From CAIKZZ01 sp035604595 (GTDB lineage: Bacteria; Pseudomonadota; Gammaproteobacteria; Steroidobacterales; Steroidobacteraceae): 64,000 nt of DNA. Below are positions 49,582 to 59,157 of the stretch, piece by piece. Each line of letters starts with the position of its first letter. Within the stretch, counting starts at the first letter, position 1. The DNA lies in NCBI GenBank assembly GCA_035604595.1, contig DATNIE010000033.1:1-64000 (forward strand), read 5' to 3'. The position numbers and the translations under genes were made by a program. Under the pieces are notes generated by a model. It saw only the letters and a program-made list of their open reading frames with translations, ran no database searches and was not told where the DNA came from.

Positions 49582-52035
49582 GTGAGCACGGAAGCATTCC
49601 CGACAACGGCGCGGGTCGTCATCATCGGCGGCGGAATCATCGGCTGCTCGATCGCCTATCACCTGACGAAGCTCGGTTGGCGCGACGTCGTACTGCTCGA
49701 ACGCCATCAACTGACCTCCGGCACCACCTGGCACGCGGCCGGGCTGCTGACGACGCTGCGGGACACAGAGGCGCAGACGTGGCTTGCGAAGTACACACTG
49801 GACCTGTACCGGGGTCTCGAGGCCGAGACCGGCCAGGCGACCGGGATCATCAATTGCGGGTCCATCCAGCTCGCCATCACTGCCGACAAGGCGCTCGAGA
49901 TGCGCCGCGGGGTCGCAATGGCGGGGTGCTTCGGTGTCGAGGGGCACGAGATCAGCCCCGCCGAGGTCAAGGCCCTGTGGCCGCTCGCCGACGTATCGGA
50001 TCTGACCGCGGCCTTCCACTTCCCGGATGATGCACGCGTCAATCCGACGGACGTCACGCAGGCGCTCGCCAGGGGAGCGCGGCAGGGCGGCGTGCGGGTA
50101 TTCGAACGGACCCCGGTCACGGCCATTCACACCGCGGGTGGCCGGGTCACCGGCGTGGCAACCGACCGCGGCGCTATCGCGGCCGAAGTCGTCGTCAACT
50201 GCGCCGGCCTGTGGGCACGCGAGGTCGGCCGGCTCGCCGGGGTCAACGTGCCGCTGCAGGCGGCCGAGCACTATTACCTGATCTCCGAGCCCGTCGCCGG
50301 AGTGCACCCATTGCTGCCCATCCTGCGGGATCCCGGCAATTCGGCGTACATCCGCGAGGAGGCCGGCAAGATCATGGTCGGTCTGTTCGAGGCTGCGGCA
50401 AAGCCCTGGGGACTGCCGCGGATTCCCGCCGGCTTCGCCTTTGGCGAGATCCCGCCCGACTGGGAACGGATGTATCCGCACATCGAGCGGGCGATGAAAC
50501 GCGTCCCGAGCCTGCTCTCGACCGGAATCAAGCTGCTGTTCTGCGGACCGGAGTCGTTCACGCCCGACCACAACTACCTGATGGGTGAGGCCCCGGATCT
50601 CGCGAACTTCTTCGTCGCCGCCGGCTTCAATTCACTCGGGATCCTGTCGGGTGGCGGCGCCGGCTACGTGATGGCGCACTGGATCGCGAACGGTCACGCA
50701 CCGATGGATGTGTGGTCGGTCAATATCCGCCGCACCAATCCTTGGCAGAACAACGACCGCTACCTCCACGACCGGATCGTCGAATCGCTCGGCATTGGCT
50801 ACCAGGATCACTGGCCGTATCGCCAGTGGGAAACAGCGCGCAACGTCAAGAAGAGCGTGCTCCACGACCGGCTGGCTGCGGCCGGGGCCTGCTTCGGGGA
50901 GTCCGCGGGGTGGGAGCGCCCGAACTGGTACGCGATCGCTGGCCAGAAGCCCGAGTACCAGTACGGCTGGGGTCGCCAGAACTGGTTCCGGAACAACGCG
51001 GAGGAACATGCGGCGGTGCGCGAGCGCGTGGGGCTGTTTGAACAGTCCTCGTTCGCAAAGCTCCTAGTTCAGGGCCGCGATGCGGTCGTCGTGCTGAACC
51101 GCATCGCGACCGCCGACATCGCAGTCGCCATCGGTCGCTGCGTCTACACCCAGTTCCTCAACGATCGCGGCGGCATCGAGGCGGATCTGACCATCACGCG
51201 GCTCGCGCCGGACCGGTTTCTGGTCGTGACGGCGGCGTTCACCCAGACGCACGTCGCAGCCTGGATCGCCAAGCACACGCCGGAGGCGGCGTTCTGTCTG
51301 CTGACCGACGTCTCGGACGCCTACGCGATGCTGAACGTGCAGGGCCCTGCGTCGCGCGCGCTGCTGACCACGCTGTCAGCCGACGACTTCTCGAACCAGG
51401 GCTTCCCCTTCGCGACCGCCCGTGAAGTGCGGATCGGCTACCAGACTCTGCTGGCGGTGCGGCTGAGCTACATGGGAGAGCTCGGCTGGGAGCTGTACGT
51501 CCCAACGCCCTTTGCGCTGCCGGTGTATGACGCGCTGATCGAGGCGGGACGTGCGCACGGGCTCCGGCACTGCGGCTACCACGCGCTGAACTCCCTGCGC
51601 ATCGAGAAGGCTTACCGTGACTGGTCACACGACATGGGGCCCGACGATACGCCGCTCGAGGCCGGGCTCGGGTTCACCTGTGCGTGGGACAAGCCCGGCG
51701 GCTTTATCGGCCGGGAGGCGCTGCTCAGGCAGCGGGAGGCGGGCCTGCCGCGTCGCCGCCTGGTGCAGTTCCTGCTCGAGGATCCCGAGCCGCTGCTCTA
51801 CCACAATGAACCGATCTACCGCGACGGGGAGCGCGCAGGCATCACGACTTCCGCCATGTACGGCCACACGGTCGGGGGCGCGGTCGCGCTCGGGTACGTG
51901 GCCGAGCCAGAGGGCGTAAGCGATGCGTTCGTCACACGCGGGCGTTACATGATCGACGCCGGGGGTGTGCGCTATCCGGCCCGTGCCTCGCTCATACCGC
52001 TCTACGATCCCGTCAACGCGCGAATCCGCATCTGA
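49582..52035 (+). CDS. Dimethylglycine/sarcosine dehydrogenase-like FAD enzyme (second copy)
   Basis: An 817-residue enzyme starting at GTG 49582. The DAO domain has VVIIGGGIIGCSIAYHLTKLG and GTTWHAAGLL, with His51 in the covalent-FAD position. LKHLF-like FCGPESFTPDHNYLMGEAP and FNSLGILSGGGAGY follow. A GcvT-like domain starts near residue 450, with SDAYAMLNVQGPASRALL and SYMGELGWELYVPTPFALPVYD. Same architecture and size as the gene at 28574-30991, yet the two differ throughout, so they probably prefer different N-methyl amino acids. No neighbour supports a substrate. Confidence 0.88.
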   Translation: MSTEAFPTTARVVIIGGGIIGCSIAYHLTKLGWRDVVLLERHQLTSGTTWHAAGLLTTLRDTEAQTWLAKYTLDLYRGLEAETGQATGIINCGSIQLAITADKALEMRRGVAMAGCFGVEGHEISPAEVKALWPLADVSDLTAAFHFPDDARVNPTDVTQALARGARQGGVRVFERTPVTAIHTAGGRVTGVATDRGAIAAEVVVNCAGLWAREVGRLAGVNVPLQAAEHYYLISEPVAGVHPLLPILRDPGNSAYIREEAGKIMVGLFEAAAKPWGLPRIPAGFAFGEIPPDWERMYPHIERAMKRVPSLLSTGIKLLFCGPESFTPDHNYLMGEAPDLANFFVAAGFNSLGILSGGGAGYVMAHWIANGHAPMDVWSVNIRRTNPWQNNDRYLHDRIVESLGIGYQDHWPYRQWETARNVKKSVLHDRLAAAGACFGESAGWERPNWYAIAGQKPEYQYGWGRQNWFRNNAEEHAAVRERVGLFEQSSFAKLLVQGRDAVVVLNRIATADIAVAIGRCVYTQFLNDRGGIEADLTITRLAPDRFLVVTAAFTQTHVAAWIAKHTPEAAFCLLTDVSDAYAMLNVQGPASRALLTTLSADDFSNQGFPFATAREVRIGYQTLLAVRLSYMGELGWELYVPTPFALPVYDALIEAGRAHGLRHCGYHALNSLRIEKAYRDWSHDMGPDDTPLEAGLGFTCAWDKPGGFIGREALLRQREAGLPRRRLVQFLLEDPEPLLYHNEPIYRDGERAGITTSAMYGHTVGGAVALGYVAEPEGVSDAFVTRGRYMIDAGGVRYPARASLIPLYDPVNARIRI

Positions 52036-52068
52036 CCCGAGCGTGGTCTGCGCGCCCGCCCGTCGCCG

Positions 52069-53256
52069 TCACTGCTCTCCGAGCATGCCGACGATCGGCA
52101 GGCGGGCGGCCCGGATAGCCGGGAAGATGCCGCCGATGACGCCGACGACCAGCGCCAGCACCAGGGCGCTCGCGCACAGGGCGGGAGTGACCTTGAACGT
52201 GAACACGACCTGCGTAAAGTTCGCACCCAGTGTGGAGGCCGTGTAGCCATGAAAGATCAGCGCGGCCGTGGCGATACCGACCAAGCCGCCGACGACCGCC
52301 AGCACGAGCGCCTCGGCGAGGGTGCCTGCAAACGTCGGGACGCCGCCAAATCCGATGGCTCGCAGCGTAGCGATCTCGGTTCCGCGCGCGGCAACTGAGC
52401 TGTACATCGTGTTGAGCGCCCCGGCAAGTGCCCCGATGGCCATGATGATGGCGAGCGGCCAGCCGAGTTTCTGGATCAGGTCGCTCGACTGCTTTGCCTG
52501 CTCGGCGAAGTAGTCGGCCTCGGACTGCACCAGGAGCTTCAGCCGCGGGTCGTTGGCCACGTACGCCTTCAGGGCCGGCATTTGATCCGGCGATGTGAGC
52601 CGTGCGCGAATGGTCTGAAAGAAATTCAGGCGATCCGTTGCGCTCTGCACGACTCCGACGTCGGCCCAGAGCTCTGATTCGCGGACCGTGCCGCCGTCCT
52701 CGAATACGCCGACCACTGTCCAGGTGCTTTGGCCGAGGCGCAGCGTACTGCCGAGATCAAATCCCGAGAACTCTCGCACGATGCCGCGGCCAGCGACGAT
52801 TTCGTTGGTCCCGGAGCGGAACATGCGGCCCTGCGTCAGATGGATGTTGTGCCGCAGGGCGACGCCGGCCAGCGACATGCCGCGCAGCGGCAGGTTGCTC
52901 TTCAGGCCATTCGCGCGGTTCGTGCCATCGACGACGACGTAGAGCTCCGCCGAGACCAACGGCTTGCCGTCCTGCCGGGCGATGCCGGGGGCTTCCTCGA
53001 CGAGCAGCGCCTGCTCACGCGACACACCGCTGTTAATCTCCGTTTGTGCGCCGTCGCGCAGCAGGATTGCGATGTCAGCGGCGCCGGCGCTGCTCTGCGC
53101 CTGGCGGAAGCCGTTGCCCATGGCGAGGAAAGCGAGCAGGACAGCCACGACGAGCGCAATCGCGACGACCGTCGACACCGACATCCAGAACCGCTGCGGG
53201 ATGCTGCGGACGTTCATCGCCGCGATCGCGACCGCCTGACGAATTGTGGTGCCCAC
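52069..53256 (-). CDS. ABC transporter permease (FtsX/MacB type), second copy
   Basis: A 395-residue permease starting at GTG 53256, with GGAGG upstream. It shows one N-terminal transmembrane segment (VSTVVAIALVVAVLLAFLAM), a large periplasmic MacB_PCD domain, and three C-terminal segments (LIFHGYTAST region and ALCASALVLALVVGVIGGIFPA), with the cytoplasmic coupling helix ATLRAIGFGG. This is the type VII ABC fold that pushes substrates by periplasmic movement rather than through a channel. Last gene of the operon; it differs from its neighbour permease, so the transporter is heterodimeric. Confidence 0.87.
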   Translation of the reverse strand: MGTTIRQAVAIAAMNVRSIPQRFWMSVSTVVAIALVVAVLLAFLAMGNGFRQAQSSAGAADIAILLRDGAQTEINSGVSREQALLVEEAPGIARQDGKPLVSAELYVVVDGTNRANGLKSNLPLRGMSLAGVALRHNIHLTQGRMFRSGTNEIVAGRGIVREFSGFDLGSTLRLGQSTWTVVGVFEDGGTVRESELWADVGVVQSATDRLNFFQTIRARLTSPDQMPALKAYVANDPRLKLLVQSEADYFAEQAKQSSDLIQKLGWPLAIIMAIGALAGALNTMYSSVAARGTEIATLRAIGFGGVPTFAGTLAEALVLAVVGGLVGIATAALIFHGYTASTLGANFTQVVFTFKVTPALCASALVLALVVGVIGGIFPAIRAARLPIVGMLGEQ

Positions 53257-53258
53257 GG

Positions 53259-54416
53259 CTACCTCCGGCCGAGCGCGGTTGCGATCCGCAGGCGCAGGCC
53301 CGACCATGCCGGCACGGCTCCGGTCACCAGCCCAAGAACGAGCGCCCACCCGAGGCCAGCTGCGAATACCGACGGAACCATCTGCATGCCGCTGACGAAG
53401 CCTTGGAGCATCTTGCTGGTCGTTGCGAGGACCAGCGTTGCGGCTCCGAGGCCGAGCAGCGCGCCTGTCACGGCGAGCAATAGCGACTCCGCCAGGATCT
53501 GGTAGCAGATTGTCCGTCCCGTGAACCCGAGGGTTTTGAGCACACCGATCTCCCGGGTCCGCTCGCGGACCGCCATCACCATGGTGTTGCCGACGATCAG
53601 CAGGATCGCCGCGAACGCAGTCGCAACCACGAGCGAAATGATCAGCGCGATGTTGCCGAGCTGCGCCGTAAACGCGCGATTGAAAGCCGCCGCCGTGTCG
53701 GTGGTCGTCTCCGCCGGGGAATTGGCGAAAGCCGCATCGATCGCCTTGGCGATCGAGTCGTTGAGCTTGCTCGAGGACGTCGTGAACATGACCATGTTGA
53801 CCTGGTCCCGTCCGAACGTCACGGTCTCATCGAAATAGTCCTGGTGCATCAGCACCAGGCTTTCCCGGGCCGGATCATCGGGGGCCGAGTAAATGGCGGC
53901 GACCGTGAAGTCCCAGCTGTGCGAGCCGTTCGATCGGCTATAGATGTTCGACGAGATCGGGATGTGATCGCCAACCTTCCAGTGGTACTTCTCGGCGGTG
54001 ACGCGGCCCGTCGCGAGGGCGGTCCGGTCACTGAGCCACACCTGTTTCTGCGCTGGCGCCATCTGGATCGAGGGGTAGACGTCGAGGTAGCCCTGCGGAT
54101 CGGTTGCGAACATGAACAGGGGCTCGCGCGGGTCCTGGTAATAGCCGCCGAACCACGATTGCGAGGTGGCATGCGTCACGCCCGGCATCTGCCGAATGCG
54201 CTCGACGTAACTGACTGGCAGCGGCATCGTGAAGTTGATCTTATTGACCGAGACCAGGCGGTCGGCGGCCGCGGAGTTCTCCGACGCGTAGAAGGCGTGG
54301 TTAAAGCACTCGAGGCACCCGAACAGGAAAAACGCTATCAAAATGGCGACCAGCATCAGGGAGGTCCGCAACTTGCGGCGCCCGAGGTTCTTTGCGACGA
54401 GGAGCGCGTGGTTCAT
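53259..54416 (-). CDS. ABC transporter permease (FtsX/MacB type), first copy
   Basis: A 385-residue permease from ATG 54416, overlapping the ATPase stop by 4 bp. It starts LGRRKLRTSLMLVAILIAFFLFG as the first membrane segment, has a periplasmic domain from about 40, then three C-terminal segments with GNTMVMAVRERTREIGVLKTLGF, the coupling motif. The stop is 2 bp before the next permease start. Together they form the membrane part of a MacAB- or Lol-like exporter. Confidence 0.87.
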   Translation of the reverse strand: MNHALLVAKNLGRRKLRTSLMLVAILIAFFLFGCLECFNHAFYASENSAAADRLVSVNKINFTMPLPVSYVERIRQMPGVTHATSQSWFGGYYQDPREPLFMFATDPQGYLDVYPSIQMAPAQKQVWLSDRTALATGRVTAEKYHWKVGDHIPISSNIYSRSNGSHSWDFTVAAIYSAPDDPARESLVLMHQDYFDETVTFGRDQVNMVMFTTSSSKLNDSIAKAIDAAFANSPAETTTDTAAAFNRAFTAQLGNIALIISLVVATAFAAILLIVGNTMVMAVRERTREIGVLKTLGFTGRTICYQILAESLLLAVTGALLGLGAATLVLATTSKMLQGFVSGMQMVPSVFAAGLGWALVLGLVTGAVPAWSGLRLRIATALGRR

Positions 54417-55108
54417 GACAGCGAGGTCCGCTCGACGAACACGCCCTTGTTGAGGTGCAAGATTCGCTTCGCGTGGCTTGCGGCCTCCGGATCGTGGGTC
54501 ACGATGACGACGGTCTTGGCATGCTCCCTGTTGAGCAGCGCAAGAATCGCCAGCACTTCGTCCGCGGTGGTGCGATCGAGGTCGCCAGTAGGCTCGTCGC
54601 ACAGCAGGACCTTGGGATCGGAGACGATCGCCCGGGCGATCGCGACGCGCTGCTGCTGGCCGCCCGACATCTCCCGCGGATAGTGTTTGCTGCGGTCGCC
54701 GAGATCGACGAGATCGAGCGCAACGGCGACGTTACGGCGTCGCTCCTTGCGGCCAAGCTTGGTCAGCAACAGCGGTAACTCGACGTTCTGCGCCGCGGTC
54801 AGTACCGGCATCAGGTTGTAGAACTGGAAGATGAAACCGACGTTGGCTGCTCGCCACTGCGACAGCCGGCTTTCGTTAAGCGTATCCACGCGTTGTCCGT
54901 TGAAGTGGACCTCCCCGGAGGTCACGTGGTCGATGCCGCCGAGCACGTTGAGCAGCGTGGTCTTGCCGGAGCCGGAAGGGCCCATGACCGCGACGTAATC
55001 CTGTGCCGGGATGTCGAGGTCGAGATTGTCGAATACGGAGATCGTCTCCTTGCCCTTGACGAAGCGCTTCGACACGTGGCGTAACTGAAATGAGAAGGCA
55101 GCGGCCAT
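54413..55108 (-). CDS. ABC transporter ATPase (LolD/MacB-like)
   Basis: A 231-residue ATPase: Walker A GPSGSGKT (43-50), Q-loop FQFYNLMPVLTAAQN, signature MSGGQQQRVAIARA, Walker B VLLCDEPTGDLD, and the switch His in VIVTHD. Sequence LSQWRAANVGFIFQFYNLMP is typical of the LolD/MacB branch. It energises the two downstream permeases, with which it overlaps. Confidence 0.92.
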   Translation of the reverse strand: MAAAFSFQLRHVSKRFVKGKETISVFDNLDLDIPAQDYVAVMGPSGSGKTTLLNVLGGIDHVTSGEVHFNGQRVDTLNESRLSQWRAANVGFIFQFYNLMPVLTAAQNVELPLLLTKLGRKERRRNVAVALDLVDLGDRSKHYPREMSGGQQQRVAIARAIVSDPKVLLCDEPTGDLDRTTADEVLAILALLNREHAKTVVIVTHDPEAASHAKRILHLNKGVFVERTSLS

Positions 55109-55134
55109 ATCGTGATCCTGAGTGACGGAATGAA

Positions 55135-56163
55135 TCAGGTCGTTGCAGCGGCGAGAGAGACCTTGATCGCCATGTCCGGAAGGATCCGCGGGTCCTTGGA
55201 CAGCAGCGCGATCCTGACCCGGACGGTCGCCTTTTCGCGATTGGCGGTGGGCACAATCGCGATCACACGCGCCGGGATCGACCAGTCCGGGTAGGCATCG
55301 AGCGTCGCCGTGACGGCCTGCTCGGGTTTGACCCGCGAGATGTAGGCCTCGTTGACGTCGACCTCGATCTCGAGGCTGTCCATGTCGACCAGCGTGCAGA
55401 TACCGGTACGCGTGAAGCCGCCACCGGCCGACATTGGCGAGATGATCTCGCCGGGTTGGGCATTCTTGTCGACGACGACGCCGTCGAACGGTGCCACGAT
55501 ACGGTGCTTGCCGAGCATCTCCAGTGAGTGCTTGGCATCGGAGCGCGCGGTGATGAGTTCCGCCTCGGCCCGCGCCAGTTGGGCCTTGAGGTCGAGGGCC
55601 TGCGTATCGGCCTTGGTGACGTCCGCCTCGCTCACCAGGTGTGCGCGCGCGAGCTCCTGGGCGCGGTGCTGGATGCGTTCCGCGTCGGCCAGCTGGGCAC
55701 GGGTCGCGGCAACCGAAGCGCCTGCCGAATCGACCCGCGAAGTGGCGGTCGCGTAGTCGGTCGCGGCCAGCGTGTCATCGAGGCGCGCGAGCAGCTGGCC
55801 CTTCTTCACCAGCATTCCTTCCTCTACCAGCACCTCGGCGACGCGGCCGGTAATCTCGGCGGCGACAGTCGCGCGCCGGCGGGCAACGACATAGCCGGAC
55901 GCGACGAGGTTTCCCGGATCGCTCGGCTTTGCCGCGAGTGCGGCGACCGCCGCGTCCGTCGCCGCGGCGGGTGGCGAGGCGGGCTCGTGCCGGGCGCGGC
56001 CCCAGGCGAACCAGGCGATGGCGGCCACGATGACGGCGCCGGCCCCGGCGCCCGCCAACACCATCGGCCAGCGGCGCGACGGCTCGCTCGTGACCGAGGC
56101 GGGCTCGGTTGGGCGATCGATCCGGAGGGACGCCAATTGCGAGGCGCGCTGTTCGTCGTTCAT
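55135..56163 (-). CDS. HlyD/RND-type periplasmic adaptor
   Basis: A 342-residue membrane fusion protein. A single N-terminal membrane anchor (MVLAGAGAGAVIVAAIAWFAW, about residues 34-54) is followed by two biotinyl-lipoyl halves (VLVEEGMLVKKGQLLARLDD and HRIVAPFDGVVVDKNAQPGE) around a helical hairpin (from SRVDSAGASVAATRAQLADAERI), then a beta-barrel domain. First gene of the operon; the ATPase starts 26 bp after its stop. It bridges the ABC permeases to the outer membrane; no outer-membrane channel gene is in the operon. Confidence 0.88.
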   Translation of the reverse strand: MNDEQRASQLASLRIDRPTEPASVTSEPSRRWPMVLAGAGAGAVIVAAIAWFAWGRARHEPASPPAAATDAAVAALAAKPSDPGNLVASGYVVARRRATVAAEITGRVAEVLVEEGMLVKKGQLLARLDDTLAATDYATATSRVDSAGASVAATRAQLADAERIQHRAQELARAHLVSEADVTKADTQALDLKAQLARAEAELITARSDAKHSLEMLGKHRIVAPFDGVVVDKNAQPGEIISPMSAGGGFTRTGICTLVDMDSLEIEVDVNEAYISRVKPEQAVTATLDAYPDWSIPARVIAIVPTANREKATVRVRIALLSKDPRILPDMAIKVSLAAATT

Positions 56164-56428
56164 CGGCCGGCCGCTCGGAGGTCAGTAGGGGCGGTAGTCT
56201 AAGCTTGGGCGCGGCTTTGGCGCGATGCACCAGACCGTGGGTCGCCATTATTGCCCAGGCACTCGCTCGGCGCGCGGTCTCGACTCCTGCGTCATAGCCA
56301 AGAGAATGCGGCGGATCGGGAGTGTGGATGTGTCGCGCACTGCGCCCTAGCACTCAGTTCGACGTCGAGCGGGCCGGAGCGCGCGCCGGATCACATCAGT
56401 GGCGAGGGGCGCGGCGGTCCGTCCGGGC

Positions 56429-56911
56429 TCATCGCCCGGAGTCCTCCAGGTGCGCCAGCGGCAGGCGCGGTGAGCGCTTGACGGTCTCGAGCACGATGCT
56501 CGACTGCACGTCGCGTACGCTCGGGATCTTGAGCAGCTTGCGCAGCACGACGGTCTGCAGCGACTCGAGGTCGGGCACAACGACGTGCAGCATGAAATCG
56601 TGAGCGCCGGTCATCGCGAAGCAGCCGATGACTTCATCGAGATGGGCGAGCGCACGCTTGAACTGCTCGACGTTGTCATCGGTGTGGCGCTCGAGTTTGA
56701 CCTGGATGAACGCTTGCACCGTGAGTCCGAGCGACTGCGGATCGACCACCGCCGTGTAGCCCCGGATCACGCCGGCCTCCTCGAGCTGCTTCACGCGGCG
56801 GGCGCACGGGGTGGGTGACAGACCGATCAGATCGGCGAGCTCCACCACTGAGCGCCGGCCGTCCTGTTGCAGCGCAGCGAGAAGCTCCGTATCGCGGCGA
56901 TCGAGCTTCAT
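56429..56911 (-). CDS. Lrp/AsnC-family regulator (BkdR-like)
   Basis: A 160-residue regulator. The N-terminal helix-turn-helix (LLAALQQDGRRSVVELADLIGLSPTPCARRVKQLEEAGVI) and the C-terminal RAM ligand domain (VIGCFAMTGAHDFMLHVVVPDLESLQ) are both complete. It reads away from the fused 2-oxoacid dehydrogenase gene across 86 bp containing a TACTATAGTA palindrome, the layout seen for BkdR, which activates branched-chain oxoacid dehydrogenase genes. The last 10 residues are a short extra tail. Confidence 0.88.
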   Translation of the reverse strand: MKLDRRDTELLAALQQDGRRSVVELADLIGLSPTPCARRVKQLEEAGVIRGYTAVVDPQSLGLTVQAFIQVKLERHTDDNVEQFKRALAHLDEVIGCFAMTGAHDFMLHVVVPDLESLQTVVLRKLLKIPSVRDVQSSIVLETVKRSPRLPLAHLEDSGR

Positions 56912-56954
56912 GGCAAAGACTCTCCCATGCCGATCAGATATTGGAGTTTATCAC

Positions 56955-56964
56955 TACTATAGTA
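56955..56964. promoter_or_regulatory. TACTATAGTA palindrome between divergent lrp-type and E1 genes
   Basis: A perfect 10-bp palindrome in the AT-rich spacer (56912-56997). Lrp-type proteins prefer AT-rich partly palindromic sites, so this is the likely contact site. The spacer is rich in TTTA and TTAGTT runs. Confidence 0.5.
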
Positions 56965-56997
56965 ACGAATAAGGCACACTTTTAGTTAAAAACGCCA

Positions 56998-59154
56998 ATG
57001 CGATCGGCCTACGATCAACATCTTGGGCGGCCGCAGGCCGCGCCGGTTGCTGGAGGGTTCGCCGTGCTCGTACCCGCCGAGGCCGTCGCCAGCACGCAGT
57101 CACTCGACTGGCGCCGCGTCTTGCCGATTGTGTTCCAGTCGCGTGCGCTCGATGAGCTCGAGGAATCGCAGCTGGTCCCCGCGCGCGAGGTGTTGTATCA
57201 GTTCAGTGCCCGCGGCCACGACGTCACGCAGGTCGTACTGGCACAGCATCTCGTCGGAGCGCGCGACGGCGTTGCGGCGTACTACCGCTCTCGGCCTCTC
57301 GTTCTCGCTCTCGGCCTAGAGGTCGAGGAAGCCCTCGCCTCGACAATGATGCGCGTCGGCAGTATGAGCGACGGCCGCGACATCGGGGTCGTGTTCAACA
57401 TGCCGCGCGCCGAAGGTCCGTGCGTGCTGCCGGCGTGCGGCGGGGTCGGTACGCAGTACACGCCCGCCGTCGGCTGGGCTCAGGCAATTCGCTATCACAC
57501 GGACGTGCTCCACGACGAACGCTTTCGCGGCTCGATCGCGGTCGCGCACGGCGGCGACGCCTCGACCGCCACCAACGGGTTCTGGGCCGCGCTCAACATC
57601 GCAACGACGCGACGGCTACCGGTACTGTTCTACATCGAAGACAATGGCTATGGCATCTCGGTCACGTCCGATCTGCAGACGCCTGGCGGCAACGTCGCGG
57701 CAAACCTCGCATCATTTCGCAACCTCAGCGTGCTCGACGGCGACGGCGCGGACCCGGCGTCGGCGCCGACCCTGATCGCCGAGGCCGTCGCACGCGTGCG
57801 AGCGGGCGAAGGGCCGGTACTGCTGCGCCTTCGGGTTCCACGCCTGTCCGGGCACTCCGGTCAGGACTCGCAGGCCTACAAGTCGCCCGAGGAACTCGCC
57901 GCCGAGCGCGCCCGCGATCCGCTCGGGCGTCTGCGCGCGCACCTCGTGCCGCGCCAATTGAGCGAACAAGAGTGGCTGGGTCTAGAGGCGCGCGCGCGCG
58001 CGGACGTCGAGACCGTGCTGGTGCGCATCAGGCGCCGCCCGAGCCCGGATCCCGCCGGCGCGAGGCGCTTCGTGTTCGGCGAGGTCGACGCGCGCGGTCG
58101 TCCCGACGTCCAGCTGCAGGGCGGCGTGTTGCCCGACGGTGTTCACCTGCCGCGTGGCAATGCCACCGCGCGGCCGCAGGGGCCGCGCATCAACATGGTC
58201 ACGGCGATCCGGCGCACGCTTGAGCAGGAGCTCGCGATCAATCCGCGGCTGCTTGTCTTTGGCGAGGACGTCGGCCGCAAGGGCGGTGTGCATTCGGCAA
58301 CGCTTGGCCTTCAGGACAAGTTCGGCGCCGAGCGCGTATTCGATACGAGCCTCTCAGAGGAAGGCATCATCGGCCGCGCGGTCGGCATGGCGCTGGCGGG
58401 GCTGATGCCGGTCCCGGAGATTCAGTTTCGCAAGTATGCGGAGCCTGCGACCGAGCAGCTCAATGATTGCGGCACGATCCGTTGGCGCACTGCGAACCGC
58501 TATGCGGCGCCGATGGTCGTGCGGATGCCGGGCGGCTTTTTCAAGTGCGGCGACCCTTGGCACAGCCAGACCAACGAAGTGCAGTTCATCCACGCGGCCG
58601 GCTGGCAGGTCGCCATGCCCTCGAACGCCGAGGACGCGGTAGGATTGCTGCGCGCCGCGCTGCGGGGCAATGATCCGACAATCTTTTTCGAGCACCGCGC
58701 AATGCTGGATGCGGCGTGGGCGCGCCGGCCGTATCCGGGCGATGAGTACGTCGTGCCTTTCGGCCAGGCGCGGATGGTCCGCGCCGGGGCCGCCGCCACG
58801 GTCGTGACCTGGGGCGCGATGGTCGAGCGCTGCGAGCAGGCATTGGACGCGACCGGGATTGCGGCCGACCTCGTCGACCTCAGGACGCTGATGCCGTGGG
58901 ACAAGGCGGCGGTGCTCGCCTCGGTGGGGCGCTCGCGCCGCTGCCTGATCGTGCACGAGGACGGCCTGACCGCAGGTTTTGGTGCGGAGATTGCCGCCAC
59001 CCTCGCCAAAGACGCATTCTTCGATCTCGATGCCCCGATCGAGCGGCTCGCGATGCCGAACATCCCGAGCCCGCACAGCCTGGCGCTACTCGAGGCGGTC
59101 CTGCCGAGCGCCGAGCGCATCGCGGCGACCCTGCAAGCGCTCGTCGCGACCTGA
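56998..59154 (+). CDS. Fused E1 alpha/beta 2-oxoacid dehydrogenase
   Basis: A 718-residue fusion. Residues 35-340 are an E1-alpha subunit with the thiamin-diphosphate region HGGDASTATNGFWAALN (about 184-200) and FYIEDNGYGIS (211-221); residues about 395-718 are an E1-beta subunit starting INMVTAIRRTLEQELAINPRLLVFGEDVGRKGG, with MPVPEIQFRKYAEPATEQ later. The canonical GDGA of E1-alpha reads GGDA here. The product decarboxylates a 2-oxoacid and passes the acyl group to the E2 gene 3 bp downstream. Branched-chain substrates are likely given the Lrp neighbour; pyruvate is possible. No E3 gene is present. No Shine-Dalgarno precedes ATG 56998. Confidence 0.85.
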   Translation: MRSAYDQHLGRPQAAPVAGGFAVLVPAEAVASTQSLDWRRVLPIVFQSRALDELEESQLVPAREVLYQFSARGHDVTQVVLAQHLVGARDGVAAYYRSRPLVLALGLEVEEALASTMMRVGSMSDGRDIGVVFNMPRAEGPCVLPACGGVGTQYTPAVGWAQAIRYHTDVLHDERFRGSIAVAHGGDASTATNGFWAALNIATTRRLPVLFYIEDNGYGISVTSDLQTPGGNVAANLASFRNLSVLDGDGADPASAPTLIAEAVARVRAGEGPVLLRLRVPRLSGHSGQDSQAYKSPEELAAERARDPLGRLRAHLVPRQLSEQEWLGLEARARADVETVLVRIRRRPSPDPAGARRFVFGEVDARGRPDVQLQGGVLPDGVHLPRGNATARPQGPRINMVTAIRRTLEQELAINPRLLVFGEDVGRKGGVHSATLGLQDKFGAERVFDTSLSEEGIIGRAVGMALAGLMPVPEIQFRKYAEPATEQLNDCGTIRWRTANRYAAPMVVRMPGGFFKCGDPWHSQTNEVQFIHAAGWQVAMPSNAEDAVGLLRAALRGNDPTIFFEHRAMLDAAWARRPYPGDEYVVPFGQARMVRAGAAATVVTWGAMVERCEQALDATGIAADLVDLRTLMPWDKAAVLASVGRSRRCLIVHEDGLTAGFGAEIAATLAKDAFFDLDAPIERLAMPNIPSPHSLALLEAVLPSAERIAATLQALVAT

Positions 59155-59157
59155 TCC

